Source: Dickeya undicola
GTDB taxonomy: Bacteria > Pseudomonadota > Gammaproteobacteria > Enterobacterales > Enterobacteriaceae
Length of the DNA stretch: 64,000 bases
Assembly (NCBI RefSeq): GCF_000784735.1
Contig: NZ_JSYG01000010.1
Location: 1 to 64,000 of the forward strand
Reading direction: 5' to 3'
The notes under the pieces: model-generated
Database searches by the model: none
Told to the model about the DNA's origin: nothing
Seen by the model: only the letters and a program-made list of their open reading frames with translations
Translations under genes and position numbers: made by a program
In this document: in pieces, positions 25,849-35,438 of the stretch
How the letters are laid out: the number at the start of each line of letters is the position of its first letter
Position numbering within the stretch: the stretch's first letter is position 1

Positions 25849-26352
25849 TTAAAACACCAACTGTGTTGTCGACAGCACTTCCCGCAGGCCGATAAAAGAA
25901 CGGATCTGGCGCACACCCGGCAGGAACAGTAACTGCTCGGCGTGCAGTTTGTTGAAGCTCTGGTTGTCTTTGGTGCGGATCATCAGGATGTAGTCGAATT
26001 CGCCGGTGACCACGTGGCACTCCATGCAGCCGCTGATTTTCTGCACTGCTGCTTCAAAGTCTTCAAAGCTTTTTGGGGTAGAGCGGTCAAGCACTACGCC
26101 GATTAACACCACCATGCCGACATTCAGCGCCTGTGGGTTCAGCAGGGCGACATAACCTTTGATCAACCCGATCTGTTTTAATCGTTCCACCCGGCGCAGG
26201 CAGGCTGGCGCACTGAGCTTGACCTTTTCTGCCAGCGCCACGTTGGAGATGGACGCGTCGGACTGGAGATAACGCAGAATGGCGAGATCAAAACGATCCA
26301 GATTGAGGCTTTTTTCGTCCGGGCTATCGGCGGCGGCAGTTTTGGTTTTCAT
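25849..26352 (-). CDS. acdR: Lrp/AsnC-family regulator AcdR
   Basis: A 167-residue Lrp-type regulator. The N-terminal helix-turn-helix is LDRFDLAILRYLQSDASISNVALAEKVKLSAPACLRRVERL, and the C-terminal RAM domain (VVLIGVVLDRS...GEFDYILMIRTKD) binds the effector and builds the octamer. Sequence and position next to acdS identify it as AcdR, which in Pseudomonas activates acdS in response to ACC and is countered by leucine. There it is divergent from acdS; here it is convergent, so it must act on the acdS promoter from a separate transcript. Confidence 0.88.
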   Translation of the reverse strand: MKTKTAAADSPDEKSLNLDRFDLAILRYLQSDASISNVALAEKVKLSAPACLRRVERLKQIGLIKGYVALLNPQALNVGMVVLIGVVLDRSTPKSFEDFEAAVQKISGCMECHVVTGEFDYILMIRTKDNQSFNKLHAEQLLFLPGVRQIRSFIGLREVLSTTQLVF

Positions 26353-26524
26353 GGCGGTTTAATCTCCACGGGAAGTCGCATTGACGCAGCAAAATTGCGC
26401 ATGAGATGAGTATGACGCAATTTCCTTCAACATAGTACGGATTATTCCAGAATGGCGTACCGGATGGTGGAATAAGAGGGGGAACGGAAAGCGGCGCGTC
26501 GGGCTGGCGCGCCGTCGGAGAAGG

Positions 26525-27055
26525 CTATTTCTGTAATTTGGCTTGTTTCAGCGTGGTGTATAACCGCGCCTTGTCGTGCTCGCTGAGGTTCTTCTGAGTC
26601 ACGGCGTGCATAAATGCAGCGTGATTCAACTGGCTCAGGCTGCCACCCTGCTTGTGCAGGGTATCGGCGAGTTGCTGTAGCAGCACACCGTTCAGTTTGG
26701 CGATTTGGGTACGTACTTCGTCCAGCGAGCGTGGCTGCCAGTCTTTCTCCGGTACGGCCAACCAGTCGGCGCGATAGCGATACTGGATAGCCTTGGCGGC
26801 ATCCATCTGCGCCTGAATAAACGGCGTAACCGAGTCGGCATCCAGCCCGTACTGTGTTGCCTGTTGTCGGCTGGCTTTCAGTACATTGTCTTCTTGTTGC
26901 AGATCCTCAATCGCCAGATGATGAGCGGCTTTATAGCCTGCCACATCCTTCATGTAGCCGAGACGTTGGTTAACCAGTGAGGCCAGATCGGCACTTTCTG
27001 CTGCCAGCGCACTGGTACTGATCAGGCAAGCGACCAGACACATTGTCCGTAACAT
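26525..27055 (-). CDS. Exported chorismate mutase, AroQ gamma class
   Basis: A 176-residue secreted chorismate mutase, which converts chorismate to prephenate. A Sec signal peptide is obvious (MLRTMCLVACLISTSALA, cleavage near residue 18-19). The mature part fits the gamma AroQ pattern: LVNQRLGYMKDVAGYKAAHHLAIEDLQQEDNVL, then GLDADSVTPFIQAQMDAAKAIQYRY. The ATG at 27055 has TGGAGA before it; the reading from 27145 adds 30 irrelevant residues. Periplasmic or extracellular placement is unusual for an aromatic-pathway enzyme and typical of pathogens. Next to acdR but on its own promoter. Confidence 0.88.
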   Translation of the reverse strand: MLRTMCLVACLISTSALAAESADLASLVNQRLGYMKDVAGYKAAHHLAIEDLQQEDNVLKASRQQATQYGLDADSVTPFIQAQMDAAKAIQYRYRADWLAVPEKDWQPRSLDEVRTQIAKLNGVLLQQLADTLHKQGGSLSQLNHAAFMHAVTQKNLSEHDKARLYTTLKQAKLQK

Positions 27056-27444
27056 ATAGTCTCCAGATGGTTGAAAGTAAGAAGGCAAAACCGCCATATC
27101 GGCCTTACCGTCGCCACGGCCGCCAGCGGCGAACACGGCAATCATCGCATCATCATCTTAAGTGCATCGCATCGTGTTGTGATCAATAGGGTGATGGTGG
27201 ATTCGTAACCAGACGTACATGATTTTTGCATTCTGTGCGGTGATTACTGAAAGTGATTGTATGAATTCGTGTTATTCCCCGATGCCGCTACCCTGATTCT
27301 GCGCGTGCTACCGCTGTTTATTTCGCTTGTAGCGTTGGCACAGGAAAGGGAAACGGCCGTGGATGCCGCTTCATTTCTATAATATTTTCATACCGTTAGA
27401 CATATATTGATACGTTCCACCTGCGGACAAGGTGGAACGTGGCA
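27056..27444. other. Intergenic region, promoter of the chorismate mutase gene
   Basis: About 390 bases without a gene. It holds the promoter and leader of the chorismate mutase gene near 27060-27300 and the terminator of the upstream MFS gene near its right end. No repeat or RNA was recognised. Confidence 0.5.
27412..27440 (-). terminator. Hairpin terminator of the MFS gene
   Basis: Perfect 10-bp stem ACGTTCCACC / GGTGGAACGT with a 9-base loop, starting 4 bases after the MFS stop codon on the minus strand. The following sequence is AT-rich but lacks a clean T run. Confidence 0.65.
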
Positions 27445-28677
27445 TCATCCCGAGTGGTCGGGACGGGGTGAGGGTAGCGATGTGTCCGCCAGTTTGCGCC
27501 GCAGACCGATCAGCAACCCGATACCGGCCAGTAGCGAGAGCACGATAGCGATATGCATGAACCAGGTTAGCGGCCAGTTGTAGTGTTCGGACAGAAACAG
27601 GAACACGCCCATGAGCGGCAACACCGACTGGTTCAGCATCAGAATCAGCGAGGAAACGCTAGCCAGCCGCTCGTAGGGAATCAGCGTCAGGCGCAGGGTG
27701 CGCATGATATTGCCCGTGAAGACTTTCCCGACGATACCCAGCGCGTAGAACGTGAGAAACGGCCCCAGGCGATCGAGCGTGGTGGTCAGCAGCAACGAGG
27801 TGACGACAATCAGGCTGAGCCCGGCCACCAGCAGCGCCTCCCGGCTCAGGCGATTGAGCAGCGCACCGTAGACGAGAGTGGATAAAAATCCTGCCGCACC
27901 GGCACAGATATCAATGAAACCGAAATATTTCACTGATAACCCCATCTGATTTTCAATTAATGCCGCGCCACCGGACTCTACCAACCCATCGAACATGTTA
28001 TTTCCGATCGCCAGTACGATCATCAAAATAATAAATGGGTTTCTGATTATCATCAGTAACGGGAATAATTTTTTAGGCACCGGGGGAGGTATGTCGATTT
28101 TATTTTCCGACGACAGATCTGGGGTGAAAGAAAACAAGCGTGAAGTGAGGAAATAATAAGCGTTGCAGACGTAGAATGTCGCGGCGATATACAACAGTGT
28201 CAGAAAACCATATTCATACAACAGTATGCCAATCAACGGACCCAGCACCATGCCGAGCAAATCCAGCCGGGTCAACAGGTTGGCGTCTCGATCAATGTGG
28301 CGACTACGGGCGGCAATCAGCTTTTCCACGGCGGTGAGCGTCTGGGCATTGCCGATGGAAACACACGCACCCAGCAAACCGGCGGCGATAGCCAGCGTCA
28401 GCGGTTGTTCGGCAAAATTCAGCACCAGGCAGAGCAGCAGGCAACCAAAGGCTTTGGTGGCGTCGGAGGCGATAGACACCGGGCGCACACCAACGCGATC
28501 AATCAACGCACCCAGCGCCGGGATCAGTACAAGGCGCGGCAGCCACCATAGCGTATAAGACAAACCGGAGTAGGTCAGGCTTTGGGTTTCGGCATAGACC
28601 AGCACTGGGATTAGGAACACCATTAAACCATCGGCGATAAACACCAATGCAAGAAAAAACAGCAAAACCGGACTCAT
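27445..28677 (-). CDS. MFS transporter
   Basis: A 410-residue major facilitator protein with about 12 helices and a charged central loop (SSENKIDIPPPVPKKLF). The early ALGALIDRVGVRPVSIASD matches the motif A loop. Topology and text resemble EntS-like or macrolide-type 12-helix exporters, but the substrate cannot be told. The start is set at the ATG at 28677 (MSPVLLFFLALVF), because the hydrophobic first helix begins there; the ATG at 28710 would add 11 residues. Single gene with its own AT-rich promoter region. Confidence 0.82.
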   Translation of the reverse strand: MSPVLLFFLALVFIADGLMVFLIPVLVYAETQSLTYSGLSYTLWWLPRLVLIPALGALIDRVGVRPVSIASDATKAFGCLLLCLVLNFAEQPLTLAIAAGLLGACVSIGNAQTLTAVEKLIAARSRHIDRDANLLTRLDLLGMVLGPLIGILLYEYGFLTLLYIAATFYVCNAYYFLTSRLFSFTPDLSSENKIDIPPPVPKKLFPLLMIIRNPFIILMIVLAIGNNMFDGLVESGGAALIENQMGLSVKYFGFIDICAGAAGFLSTLVYGALLNRLSREALLVAGLSLIVVTSLLLTTTLDRLGPFLTFYALGIVGKVFTGNIMRTLRLTLIPYERLASVSSLILMLNQSVLPLMGVFLFLSEHYNWPLTWFMHIAIVLSLLAGIGLLIGLRRKLADTSLPSPRPDHSG

Positions 28678-29059
28678 GGGATAAATACCCCTGACAGTGT
28701 AACCCTCCATTACTGCAAGTTGCGGGACTTGGTTTTCTCGCCACCCCGGCGTCAGTGCCGTCCTGCTACTCGAATTATTTAGGGTATATCAGGTCATGTT
28801 TTGTAAATTAAAAAAATGACGTAAGCGGAAATGAAAAAAATAAACGCCACGGCACCGTATAAGTCTTCCAATATAATAATGTGTTGTCGGGAAAGTAAAT
28901 GTTTATTTATTGACAAAACGGGGAATAAACATTTTTTGTTTAAATAATTTTACCGCTTATTATCAATTTTGAAAAATGCGCTGCCTGCATAGTCATGTTG
29001 CTGTCATTACTTTTTGGCTATTCTGTGATGACGTAAATGGGTTGATGCAGGAGAACGGC
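28678..29059. promoter_or_regulatory. AT-rich divergent promoter region
   Basis: About 380 bases, very AT-rich between 28780 and 28970, separating the minus-strand MFS gene from the plus-strand HD hydrolase gene. It should contain both promoters. No clear operator was identified. Confidence 0.4.
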
Positions 29060-29770
29060 ATGGAATTACTTGGTTTTGAGCAGGAGCTTAGTCAGTACGT
29101 CGCCCGGCATCTGGCGGACTCCGTGGATAGCGCGCATGATCACCATCATTTGGTGCGGGTGGCAAACAGCGCCCGGCACATTCAGCAGACCGAAGGGGGT
29201 GATCTGCGGGTGATTATCGCCGCGGCTTATTTGCATGACATTGTACTGGTTCCGAAGAATCATCCGGATCGCAGCCGGGCTTCGCGCATGGCGGCGGAAG
29301 AAGCGGTGCGTATTCTGTCGCGGGATTTCCCCGATTTTCCCCCTGAGCTATATCCCGCCCTGTTTCATGCGGTTGAAGCGCACAGCTTCAGCGCTGGCAT
29401 TACGGCAAAAACGCTGGAAGCCCAAATCGTGCAGGATGCCGACCGGCTGGATTCGCTTGGCGCGCTGGGGCTGGCGCGGGTGTTTTATGTGGCAGGCATG
29501 ATGGGGCGGCCATTGTTTGATCCACAGGATCTGTTCGCCTGTGATCGCGAGTTGGACGATCGCCTCTATACGCTGGATCACTTCCGCGTCAAACTGATGC
29601 GCTTGCCAGAAACTATGAATACGGCGGAAGGCAAACGCATCGCCGAAGCCAATGCATCCTGGCTGGTGGATTTTCTGTCCAAGCTGGCCGGGGAAGTCAA
29701 GGGCACGCCAACGCTGCCGGATCCGCAGGTTCGTGCGCAATTTAGCACCTGGCATCCCTGGCTGAGCTGA
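29060..29770 (+). CDS. HD-domain phosphohydrolase, YedJ-like
   Basis: A 236-residue cytoplasmic HD hydrolase resembling E. coli YedJ (231) across its length. The metal-binding set is visible: His in AHDHHHLVRV, HD in AAAYLHDIV, and Asp in AQIVQDADRLDSLGALGLARVF. Substrate is unknown; HD proteins usually hydrolyse nucleotide phosphates. The ATG at 29060 has AGGAGA 7 bases ahead; earlier in-frame starts (28976, 29045) lack one. Single gene. Confidence 0.87.
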   Translation: MELLGFEQELSQYVARHLADSVDSAHDHHHLVRVANSARHIQQTEGGDLRVIIAAAYLHDIVLVPKNHPDRSRASRMAAEEAVRILSRDFPDFPPELYPALFHAVEAHSFSAGITAKTLEAQIVQDADRLDSLGALGLARVFYVAGMMGRPLFDPQDLFACDRELDDRLYTLDHFRVKLMRLPETMNTAEGKRIAEANASWLVDFLSKLAGEVKGTPTLPDPQVRAQFSTWHPWLS

Positions 29771-29987
29771 AACACCCTGGCTATTCCGCACTGCCGTACC
29801 GGCTATTGCTGATACGGCGCTTATCTCATACCGGCAACACGATGCATCTCAGGTTACCGAGGATTTCCGGCATCGCCCGCATCCCCTATTTTTCTGATGA
29901 CATGAAGCAGAGCGGATTGGGATCACGTCATGTGGTGACGAATCGTGCTATCGATAGACGCTAATGTTTAGCCAGAGGGAACGATGC

Positions 29988-30794
29988 ATGGAAACGATGT
30001 CGCGCGGTCATGACAAACCCGCGGGGAACCAAAGCCTGCTGCGGGGATTTCTGCTGCTTGAAATTTTAAGCAATTATCCGAACGGATGCCCACTGGCGCA
30101 TTTGGCGGGGTTGGCCCAGCTCAACAAGAGCACCGTGCATCGGCTATTGCAGGGATTGCAGGCGTGTGGCTACGTCACCCCGGCCCCTGCTGCGGGCAGC
30201 TATCGTTTAACCACCAGGTTCATTACTGTTGGGCTGACATCGCTGGCACCGCCGGAAGTCATCCAACTGATTGCACCACCGCTACAGGCGCTGAATACTG
30301 CAACCGGCGAAACCGTCAATTTTTCCCGACGCGATGGCGACTACTGCATTCTGCTCCACAAGCTGGAGCCGACCACCGGCATGTTGCGCACCCGCGCTTA
30401 CCTCGGGCAGCAGATGACCTTATTCAGCTCGGCAATGGGGAAGCTGTTTCTGGCGGACGATACCAAAGACGCGCTCTTCTCCTACTGGGGCCGCCATCAA
30501 CCTTGTATCCGCAAGTTGACCCCGTATACCATCATCGATCCGGGTCACATGCAGCGTGAGCTGGAGGACGTGCGCCAGCGCAAGGTGGCTTTTGATCGGG
30601 AAGAACACGAAGTCGGGGTGTCCTGCATGGCTGCACCGGTATTTGATGCGCACCAGCGTGTGAAATACGCCATTTCGTTATCGCTTTCTTCGGCCAAGCT
30701 GCGCCAAATCGATGAGGAAACGCTGCTGACGCCGTTGCGCCAGACCGCTGATGCGCTCTCTCAGGCGCTGAAAACCCTGCCTGAAGATATATAA
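29988..30794 (+). CDS. IclR-family transcriptional regulator
   Basis: A 268-residue IclR-type regulator. The N-terminal winged helix is LLRGFLLLEILSNYPNGCPLAHLAGLAQLNKSTVHRLLQGL, and the C-terminal GAF-like effector domain spans about residues 95-265 (including FSSAMGKLFLAD and EHEVGVSCMAAPVFD). The ATG at 29988 is used, with GAGGGAA upstream. No metabolic operon is adjacent, so its target is not evident. Confidence 0.9.
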   Translation: METMSRGHDKPAGNQSLLRGFLLLEILSNYPNGCPLAHLAGLAQLNKSTVHRLLQGLQACGYVTPAPAAGSYRLTTRFITVGLTSLAPPEVIQLIAPPLQALNTATGETVNFSRRDGDYCILLHKLEPTTGMLRTRAYLGQQMTLFSSAMGKLFLADDTKDALFSYWGRHQPCIRKLTPYTIIDPGHMQRELEDVRQRKVAFDREEHEVGVSCMAAPVFDAHQRVKYAISLSLSSAKLRQIDEETLLTPLRQTADALSQALKTLPEDI

Positions 30795-30869
30795 GAAGAC
30801 ATCTCAGAAGGCATAAATAGACGCGAATCCGTACCGCAAGACGAGAGGAGCAGAGTGCGAGTTGGCAAA

Positions 30870-30894
30870 CCGGGCCGTCGACGCGACGACCCGG
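30870..30894 (-). terminator. Hairpin terminator of the chemoreceptor gene
   Basis: Near-perfect 11-bp stem (30870-30880 / 30884-30894) with loop ACG. The single mismatch becomes a G-U pair in minus-strand RNA, which is followed by TTTG. It starts 10 bases after the chemoreceptor stop codon. Confidence 0.6.
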
Positions 30895-30903
30895 CGAGGT
30901 GAA

Positions 30904-32493
30904 TCAGTACAGGCGCAGCGTAGACGGCTGTGTTTCCAGATGGAAGAAGCGGACAGAGTCGCGTAACTGCTCGCCTTGTTCCGTCATGGACTGGGCGGCG
31001 GTGGCGGCCTGCTCGACCAGCGCGGCGTTTTGCTGGGTCACACGGTCCATTTGGTCAATGGCGATGCCGATTTCCTTGATCCCCTGATGCTGTTCGTTGG
31101 ACGCCATCGAGATTTCTGCGACGATCTCGGTAACTTTGTTGATCGAGTTGACGATCTCTTCCATGGCGTGGCTGGCGGTATCAGCATGACGGGAACCGTC
31201 GGTGATTTTCTCCACCGTACCTTCGATCAGCGTTTTGATCTCTTTAGCGGCGTTCGCGCTCTTTTGTGCCAGGTTACGCACTTCCCCGGCGACGACGGCG
31301 AACCCTTTGCCTTGTTCACCGGCACGCGCTGCTTCCACCGCGGCGTTAAGCGCCAGGATGTTGGTCTGGAAGGCAATGCCTTCAATGACCGAAATAATAT
31401 CGACAATCTTCTGTGAACTGCCGGAGATTTCATGCATCCGTTTGAACATGTCATCTACGACATCGCCGCCGTGTGCCGCAGTTTGCGAGGTCTGGCGCGC
31501 CAGTTCGCTGGCCTGATGGGCGTTGTCGGCGTTGCGTTTCACGGTTTCGGTGATCTGCTGCATGTTGGAGGAGGTTTGCACCAGCGACGCCGCCTGTTCC
31601 TCGGTACGCTGCGACAGGTCACTGTTGCCCTGAGCGATTTCACTGGCCGCCAGCGAGATAGATTCGCTGCCGTTCACAATGTTATGAATGATGTCAGCCA
31701 GCTTTTCATTCATATTTTTTATTGTTGCCAGCAGGCTCTGGGTGTCACCCGCCCGCAGGTTGATTGTGGTATTGAGATTCCCGGCGGCGATCTGGTTCAT
31801 GATTGATACCGCGTAAGTCGGTTCACCGCCAAGCTGACGAGACAGGTTACGGGCGATCAGCGTGGCGATAATGCCGGTGGCGATCAGCGCCAGCAGTAAC
31901 AAGCCGGACAGAATATAAAGCGCGGTGCGATAACCGGCGGCAGCCTCAACCGCGGCCTGATCGCCGCTGGCAGTCTCCATATCCACCAGCGTTGCCAGGT
32001 CCTTCATCAACTGGGTGCGATATTTCGCCGACACCGCGCCGCTGATTTTGCTGGCGTCATCCAGCTTCTCACTGTTGACCGCATCAATCACCTTGGTGTT
32101 GACGTCCACGAAATTCTTGAAATTATCCGTTACCTGGCCGAATAGCGTCTGTTTGTCCTGCGTGTCATTTTTCACCAGTTTGGCGTAATTGGCCTGGGCG
32201 TTCAGAAATATGTCCTGATTCTGCAACAGTTCCTTGCGATGGCCTTCTCGTTCGGCGGGCGTTTTGGAGGAGATGTACTGTATCTGCTGCAGCCGCAACT
32301 CAGACAGCACACCACGCATTTCCAGCGTATAACGCACGCCCGGCAGGCGGCTGTCACGGTAGGCACTGATGCGGTCATTGTTGGCGCTGAGCTGGTAGAT
32401 GGATACCGCACCAATCAACAGCATCATCACGATCAGCACGGAAAAACCGAACAGCAACTTGGAAAAGACGGTTAATTGCGAGAATTTTTTCAT
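30904..32493 (-). CDS. Methyl-accepting chemotaxis protein
   Basis: A 529-residue chemoreceptor of Tar/Tsr layout. Helix one (about residues 12-34, LLFGFSVLIVMMLLIGAVSIY), a periplasmic four-helix-bundle ligand domain (about 35-188), helix two (about 189-213), HAMP, then the methylation and signalling domain with the hairpin tip IVDIISVIEGIAFQTNILALNAAVEAARAGEQGKGFAVVAGEVRNLA. There is no NWETF-type CheR-binding pentapeptide at the end (it stops ...PSTLRLY). The ATG at 32493 is chosen because the first transmembrane helix begins there. Ligand unknown. Confidence 0.92.
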   Translation of the reverse strand: MKKFSQLTVFSKLLFGFSVLIVMMLLIGAVSIYQLSANNDRISAYRDSRLPGVRYTLEMRGVLSELRLQQIQYISSKTPAEREGHRKELLQNQDIFLNAQANYAKLVKNDTQDKQTLFGQVTDNFKNFVDVNTKVIDAVNSEKLDDASKISGAVSAKYRTQLMKDLATLVDMETASGDQAAVEAAAGYRTALYILSGLLLLALIATGIIATLIARNLSRQLGGEPTYAVSIMNQIAAGNLNTTINLRAGDTQSLLATIKNMNEKLADIIHNIVNGSESISLAASEIAQGNSDLSQRTEEQAASLVQTSSNMQQITETVKRNADNAHQASELARQTSQTAAHGGDVVDDMFKRMHEISGSSQKIVDIISVIEGIAFQTNILALNAAVEAARAGEQGKGFAVVAGEVRNLAQKSANAAKEIKTLIEGTVEKITDGSRHADTASHAMEEIVNSINKVTEIVAEISMASNEQHQGIKEIGIAIDQMDRVTQQNAALVEQAATAAQSMTEQGEQLRDSVRFFHLETQPSTLRLY

Positions 32494-32848
32494 AGTTTTT
32501 TCTTGGCAAGGGAAAGTATCTTTAATAACGGCAGGGTAATTCAAAAATTTATTCTCTTCATAGGGCGGAGTCGTCATTTTGGCGAATTGTTTTTTATTTT
32601 TTAATGCTGATTTTGTGATGCCGAATGATGATTTTTGGGGCTTTTTGTGAATATGCCCAAAATAAGGCAAGTGCAGGTGCTGCGCGTCACGCTGTGCAAG
32701 GCGCAGGTGTTGTTGTCCTGCGCCTCAACTTATTGGGGGAAAAGTATTGGGGGAAAGGGATGTTTTCTATTTGTAAGACAACTTCATACAAAATAATTAA
32801 TCGTATGATTTGGTGCTATTAATTTAGCGGCTGTCGTGCTGGCGCGAA
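32494..32848. other. Gap between rhaM and the chemoreceptor gene
   Basis: About 355 bases, no gene. It carries a perfect 8-bp hairpin, GGCGCAGG (32700-32707) / CCTGCGCC (32717-32724), which may end the rhamnose transcript 125 bases past rhaM. It also has a 14-base-period duplication of TATTGGGGGAAA (32731 and 32745) and the chemoreceptor promoter. Confidence 0.45.
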
Positions 32849-33163
32849 CTACTCCAGATAAAAAACCGCCTTGAGCTCGGCGCTAACCGGGCTATTATTC
32901 GGGTTGGCGGGCATCACCTCTTTCATGTATTTCCACCAACGCTGGCAGGCATCGGTTTGCGAGACAGCGTTCCAGCGCTCTTCCGATTCGATTTCCACAT
33001 ACGCGAACAACAGGTTGCGTTCCGGGTCGAGGAAGATGCTGTAGTGGTGCGCGCCGTGTGCTTTCAGCTCCGCTTCCAGTTCCGGCCAGATGGGGTTGTG
33101 GCGACGCTGGTATTCCTCGTGGCAATCCGGGAAGACCTGCATCACAAATGCTTTTTTCAACAT
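32849..33163 (-). CDS. rhaM: L-rhamnose mutarotase
   Basis: A 104-residue enzyme that interconverts alpha- and beta-L-rhamnose, the same length as E. coli RhaM and nearly identical in text: [53 protein letters not shown] and [10 protein letters not shown]. The catalytic His and the tryptophan pair are retained. The ATG at 33163 has AGGATGA upstream. It follows rhaD by 181 bases on the same strand, so it may be read from rhaB or from its own promoter. Confidence 0.95.
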   Translation of the reverse strand: MLKKAFVMQVFPDCHEEYQRRHNPIWPELEAELKAHGAHHYSIFLDPERNLLFAYVEIESEERWNAVSQTDACQRWWKYMKEVMPANPNNSPVSAELKAVFYLE

Positions 33164-33344
33164 AGTCGTCATCCTGTAGACAGTGACCCGCATTCAGCGG
33201 GAAACATCCTTGTGAGCCATGCCAACAGTGCACGACGTCAGGGTTCTGCCTGTTTTTCACCATTACCGGTGAACCCCGACGACGTTTCTGCCCGCATGGT
33301 ATCCTGATGGTGATATTTATCCGGCATAGCGCTACTTAGCAGCT

Positions 33345-34172
33345 TTACCCAATACGTAAGGCGGACGCCATCGGCGTGACCCCAAACCGCTCGCCGAGCG
33401 CGATCAATTCTTCAGTCGAGATCGTCTGCTTCTTCCCGCCCATCGCGCGCACCTTGACCATCACTTCTGCCGATTTTTCGGCGGTATCGATCAGACCGAA
33501 GGCGTCATCTAGCGACGGGCCGGTGCCGAAGATGCCGTGAAACGGCCACAGCACCAGCGAATGATGTTGCATCTGTTCGGCGGTGGCGCTGCCGATGGCG
33601 TCGGTGCCTGGCACCATCCACGGCACAATGCCAACGCCGTCCGGGAATACCACCAGACATTCGGTACTGCCTTCCCACAGCTCGCGGGTAAACGCTGCGC
33701 TGTTCAGTTCCAGCACATAACTCAGGGCGATCAGGTTGGTGGCGTGGCAGTGCATGATGACCCGATCCCGCCCGCCGCTGACGTTCATGCGCACGATGTG
33801 CGACTGAAAATGCGCCGCCAGCTCCGAGGTTGGCAGGCCACCGTGACTCAACCCCCAGAAGATCCGGTAGCCACCGCCATCGCTGTCCACCTGTAACAGC
33901 ACCAGATTGTCGGCTGGGTCCAGCTGAACATTACGAAAGAATTTGCCGGAGCCGGTGACGATAAACCAGCAGCCTGCCAGTTCCGGCATCGGCTGGGATA
34001 GCACTTCGTGCCGTGGCTGTGGAGAGAAGTCGCTTTCGAATGGCGTCACGTCGTCCTCGGTCAGGCGCAGGCTGATGTTGCCGCCGTTGCGTTCATCCCA
34101 GCCTTTGAGCCACATGTCGCCGGTGGCCTTGATCATTCCCTGTACAAACCAGGAGGTGAGTAGTGATTGCAT
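33345..34172 (-). CDS. rhaD: L-rhamnulose-1-phosphate aldolase
   Basis: A 275-residue class II aldolase (E. coli RhaD 274) that splits rhamnulose-1-phosphate into dihydroxyacetone phosphate and L-lactaldehyde. The zinc ligands lie in [13 protein letters not shown] (His-x-His), with the third His near AEQMQHHSL, and the catalytic Glu is in [15 protein letters not shown]. It follows rhaA after 9 bases in the rhaBAD operon. Confidence 0.95.
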   Translation of the reverse strand: MQSLLTSWFVQGMIKATGDMWLKGWDERNGGNISLRLTEDDVTPFESDFSPQPRHEVLSQPMPELAGCWFIVTGSGKFFRNVQLDPADNLVLLQVDSDGGGYRIFWGLSHGGLPTSELAAHFQSHIVRMNVSGGRDRVIMHCHATNLIALSYVLELNSAAFTRELWEGSTECLVVFPDGVGIVPWMVPGTDAIGSATAEQMQHHSLVLWPFHGIFGTGPSLDDAFGLIDTAEKSAEVMVKVRAMGGKKQTISTEELIALGERFGVTPMASALRIG

Positions 34173-34181
34173 GGCAAATCC

Positions 34182-35438
34182 TTAACGTTGACAGAGAACG
34201 GTGTTTTCATAGTGACGCACGGACTGCAACCAGTCGCTGCCGGGCGTGACGTCATGCTGCTGGCAGTAGTGCTCCCACACCGCCTGCCAGGGTAGCGATT
34301 TCTGCTCTTCCAGCAGCGCCAGCCGGGCGGTGTAGTCGCCGTTTTGCTCCAGCGTGCGCAGGGTTTCGGTGGGTTCCAGCAGCGCGCGCAGCAGCGCTTT
34401 TTTCATGTTGCGGGTGCCGATAACCCAGGCGGCGATACGGTTGATGGAAGCATCAAAGAAATCCAGCCCGATGTGCACCCGATCAAACAGCTTATGCCGC
34501 ACGATTTCATGGGCGATGGCCTGGGTTTCGTCGTCCAGCAGCACCACGTGGTCGCTGTCCCAGCGCACCGGGCGGCTGACGTGCAGCAACAGGCGCGGTA
34601 CGAATAGGCTGGCGCTGGAGATTTTGTCGGAAATCACTTCGGTGGGGTGGAAGTGACCAGCGTCCAGACACAGCGCGGTCTGGCGGCTGGTGGCGTAGCC
34701 CAGATAAAACTCGCTGGAGCCTACGGTAAAACTTTCCGCCCCCAGTCCGAACAGTTTGCTCTCCACCGCGTCGATGTGGTGCGCCGGGTCCAGTTTTTCG
34801 GCGATCACCTCGTCTAACGACGCCAGCAGCCGCTGACGGAACGCCAGCCGGTCGATGGTCAGGTCTTTCATGCCGTCCGGAACCCAGATGTTCATCACCG
34901 ACGCGGTGCCTAATTCCTGGCCGAACCAGGCGGAAATACGGCGGCTGGCCTGACAGTGCTCAATCCAGAAACGGCGCACGTTTTCATCCGGGTGCGACAG
35001 GGTGAAACCGTCACTGCTCAGCGGGTGCGAAAAACAGGTGGGGTTGAAGTCCAGCCCCAGTTGATGCTCTTTAGCCCAGGCGACCCAGTGGCTGAAGTGG
35101 TGCGGTTCGATGGCGTTGCGCGCCACCGGCGTATCCGACTCCAGATAGATGGCGTGCAGATTCAACCGCTTCGGGCCGGGGATTTGGCGGAACGCCTGCT
35201 CCAGATCGGCGCGCAGTTCGGTGGCGTTGCGTGCTTTGCCGGGATAGTTGCCGGTAGCCTGAATTCCACCGGTCAGCGCGCCGCTGTCGTGCTCGAAGCC
35301 AGCCACGTCGTCACCCTGCCAGCAGTGGATGGAAACGGGAATCTGATCCAACTGGCGCAACGCGGCATCCACATCAATATTCAGTCGGGCGTAACGTTCT
35401 CTGGCCAGCCGCCAGGCGGTTTCTATCGCGGTATTCAT
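34182..35438 (-). CDS. rhaA: L-rhamnose isomerase
   Basis: A 418-residue enzyme (E. coli 419) that converts L-rhamnose to L-rhamnulose with Mn/Zn in a TIM barrel. Recognisable blocks are [16 protein letters not shown] near the N-terminus, [13 protein letters not shown], and the metal-site region [16 protein letters not shown] and [20 protein letters not shown]. Its start overlaps the rhaB stop codon (ATGA, 4 bases), giving coupled translation. Confidence 0.96.
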   Translation of the reverse strand: MNTAIETAWRLARERYARLNIDVDAALRQLDQIPVSIHCWQGDDVAGFEHDSGALTGGIQATGNYPGKARNATELRADLEQAFRQIPGPKRLNLHAIYLESDTPVARNAIEPHHFSHWVAWAKEHQLGLDFNPTCFSHPLSSDGFTLSHPDENVRRFWIEHCQASRRISAWFGQELGTASVMNIWVPDGMKDLTIDRLAFRQRLLASLDEVIAEKLDPAHHIDAVESKLFGLGAESFTVGSSEFYLGYATSRQTALCLDAGHFHPTEVISDKISSASLFVPRLLLHVSRPVRWDSDHVVLLDDETQAIAHEIVRHKLFDRVHIGLDFFDASINRIAAWVIGTRNMKKALLRALLEPTETLRTLEQNGDYTARLALLEEQKSLPWQAVWEHYCQQHDVTPGSDWLQSVRHYENTVLCQR

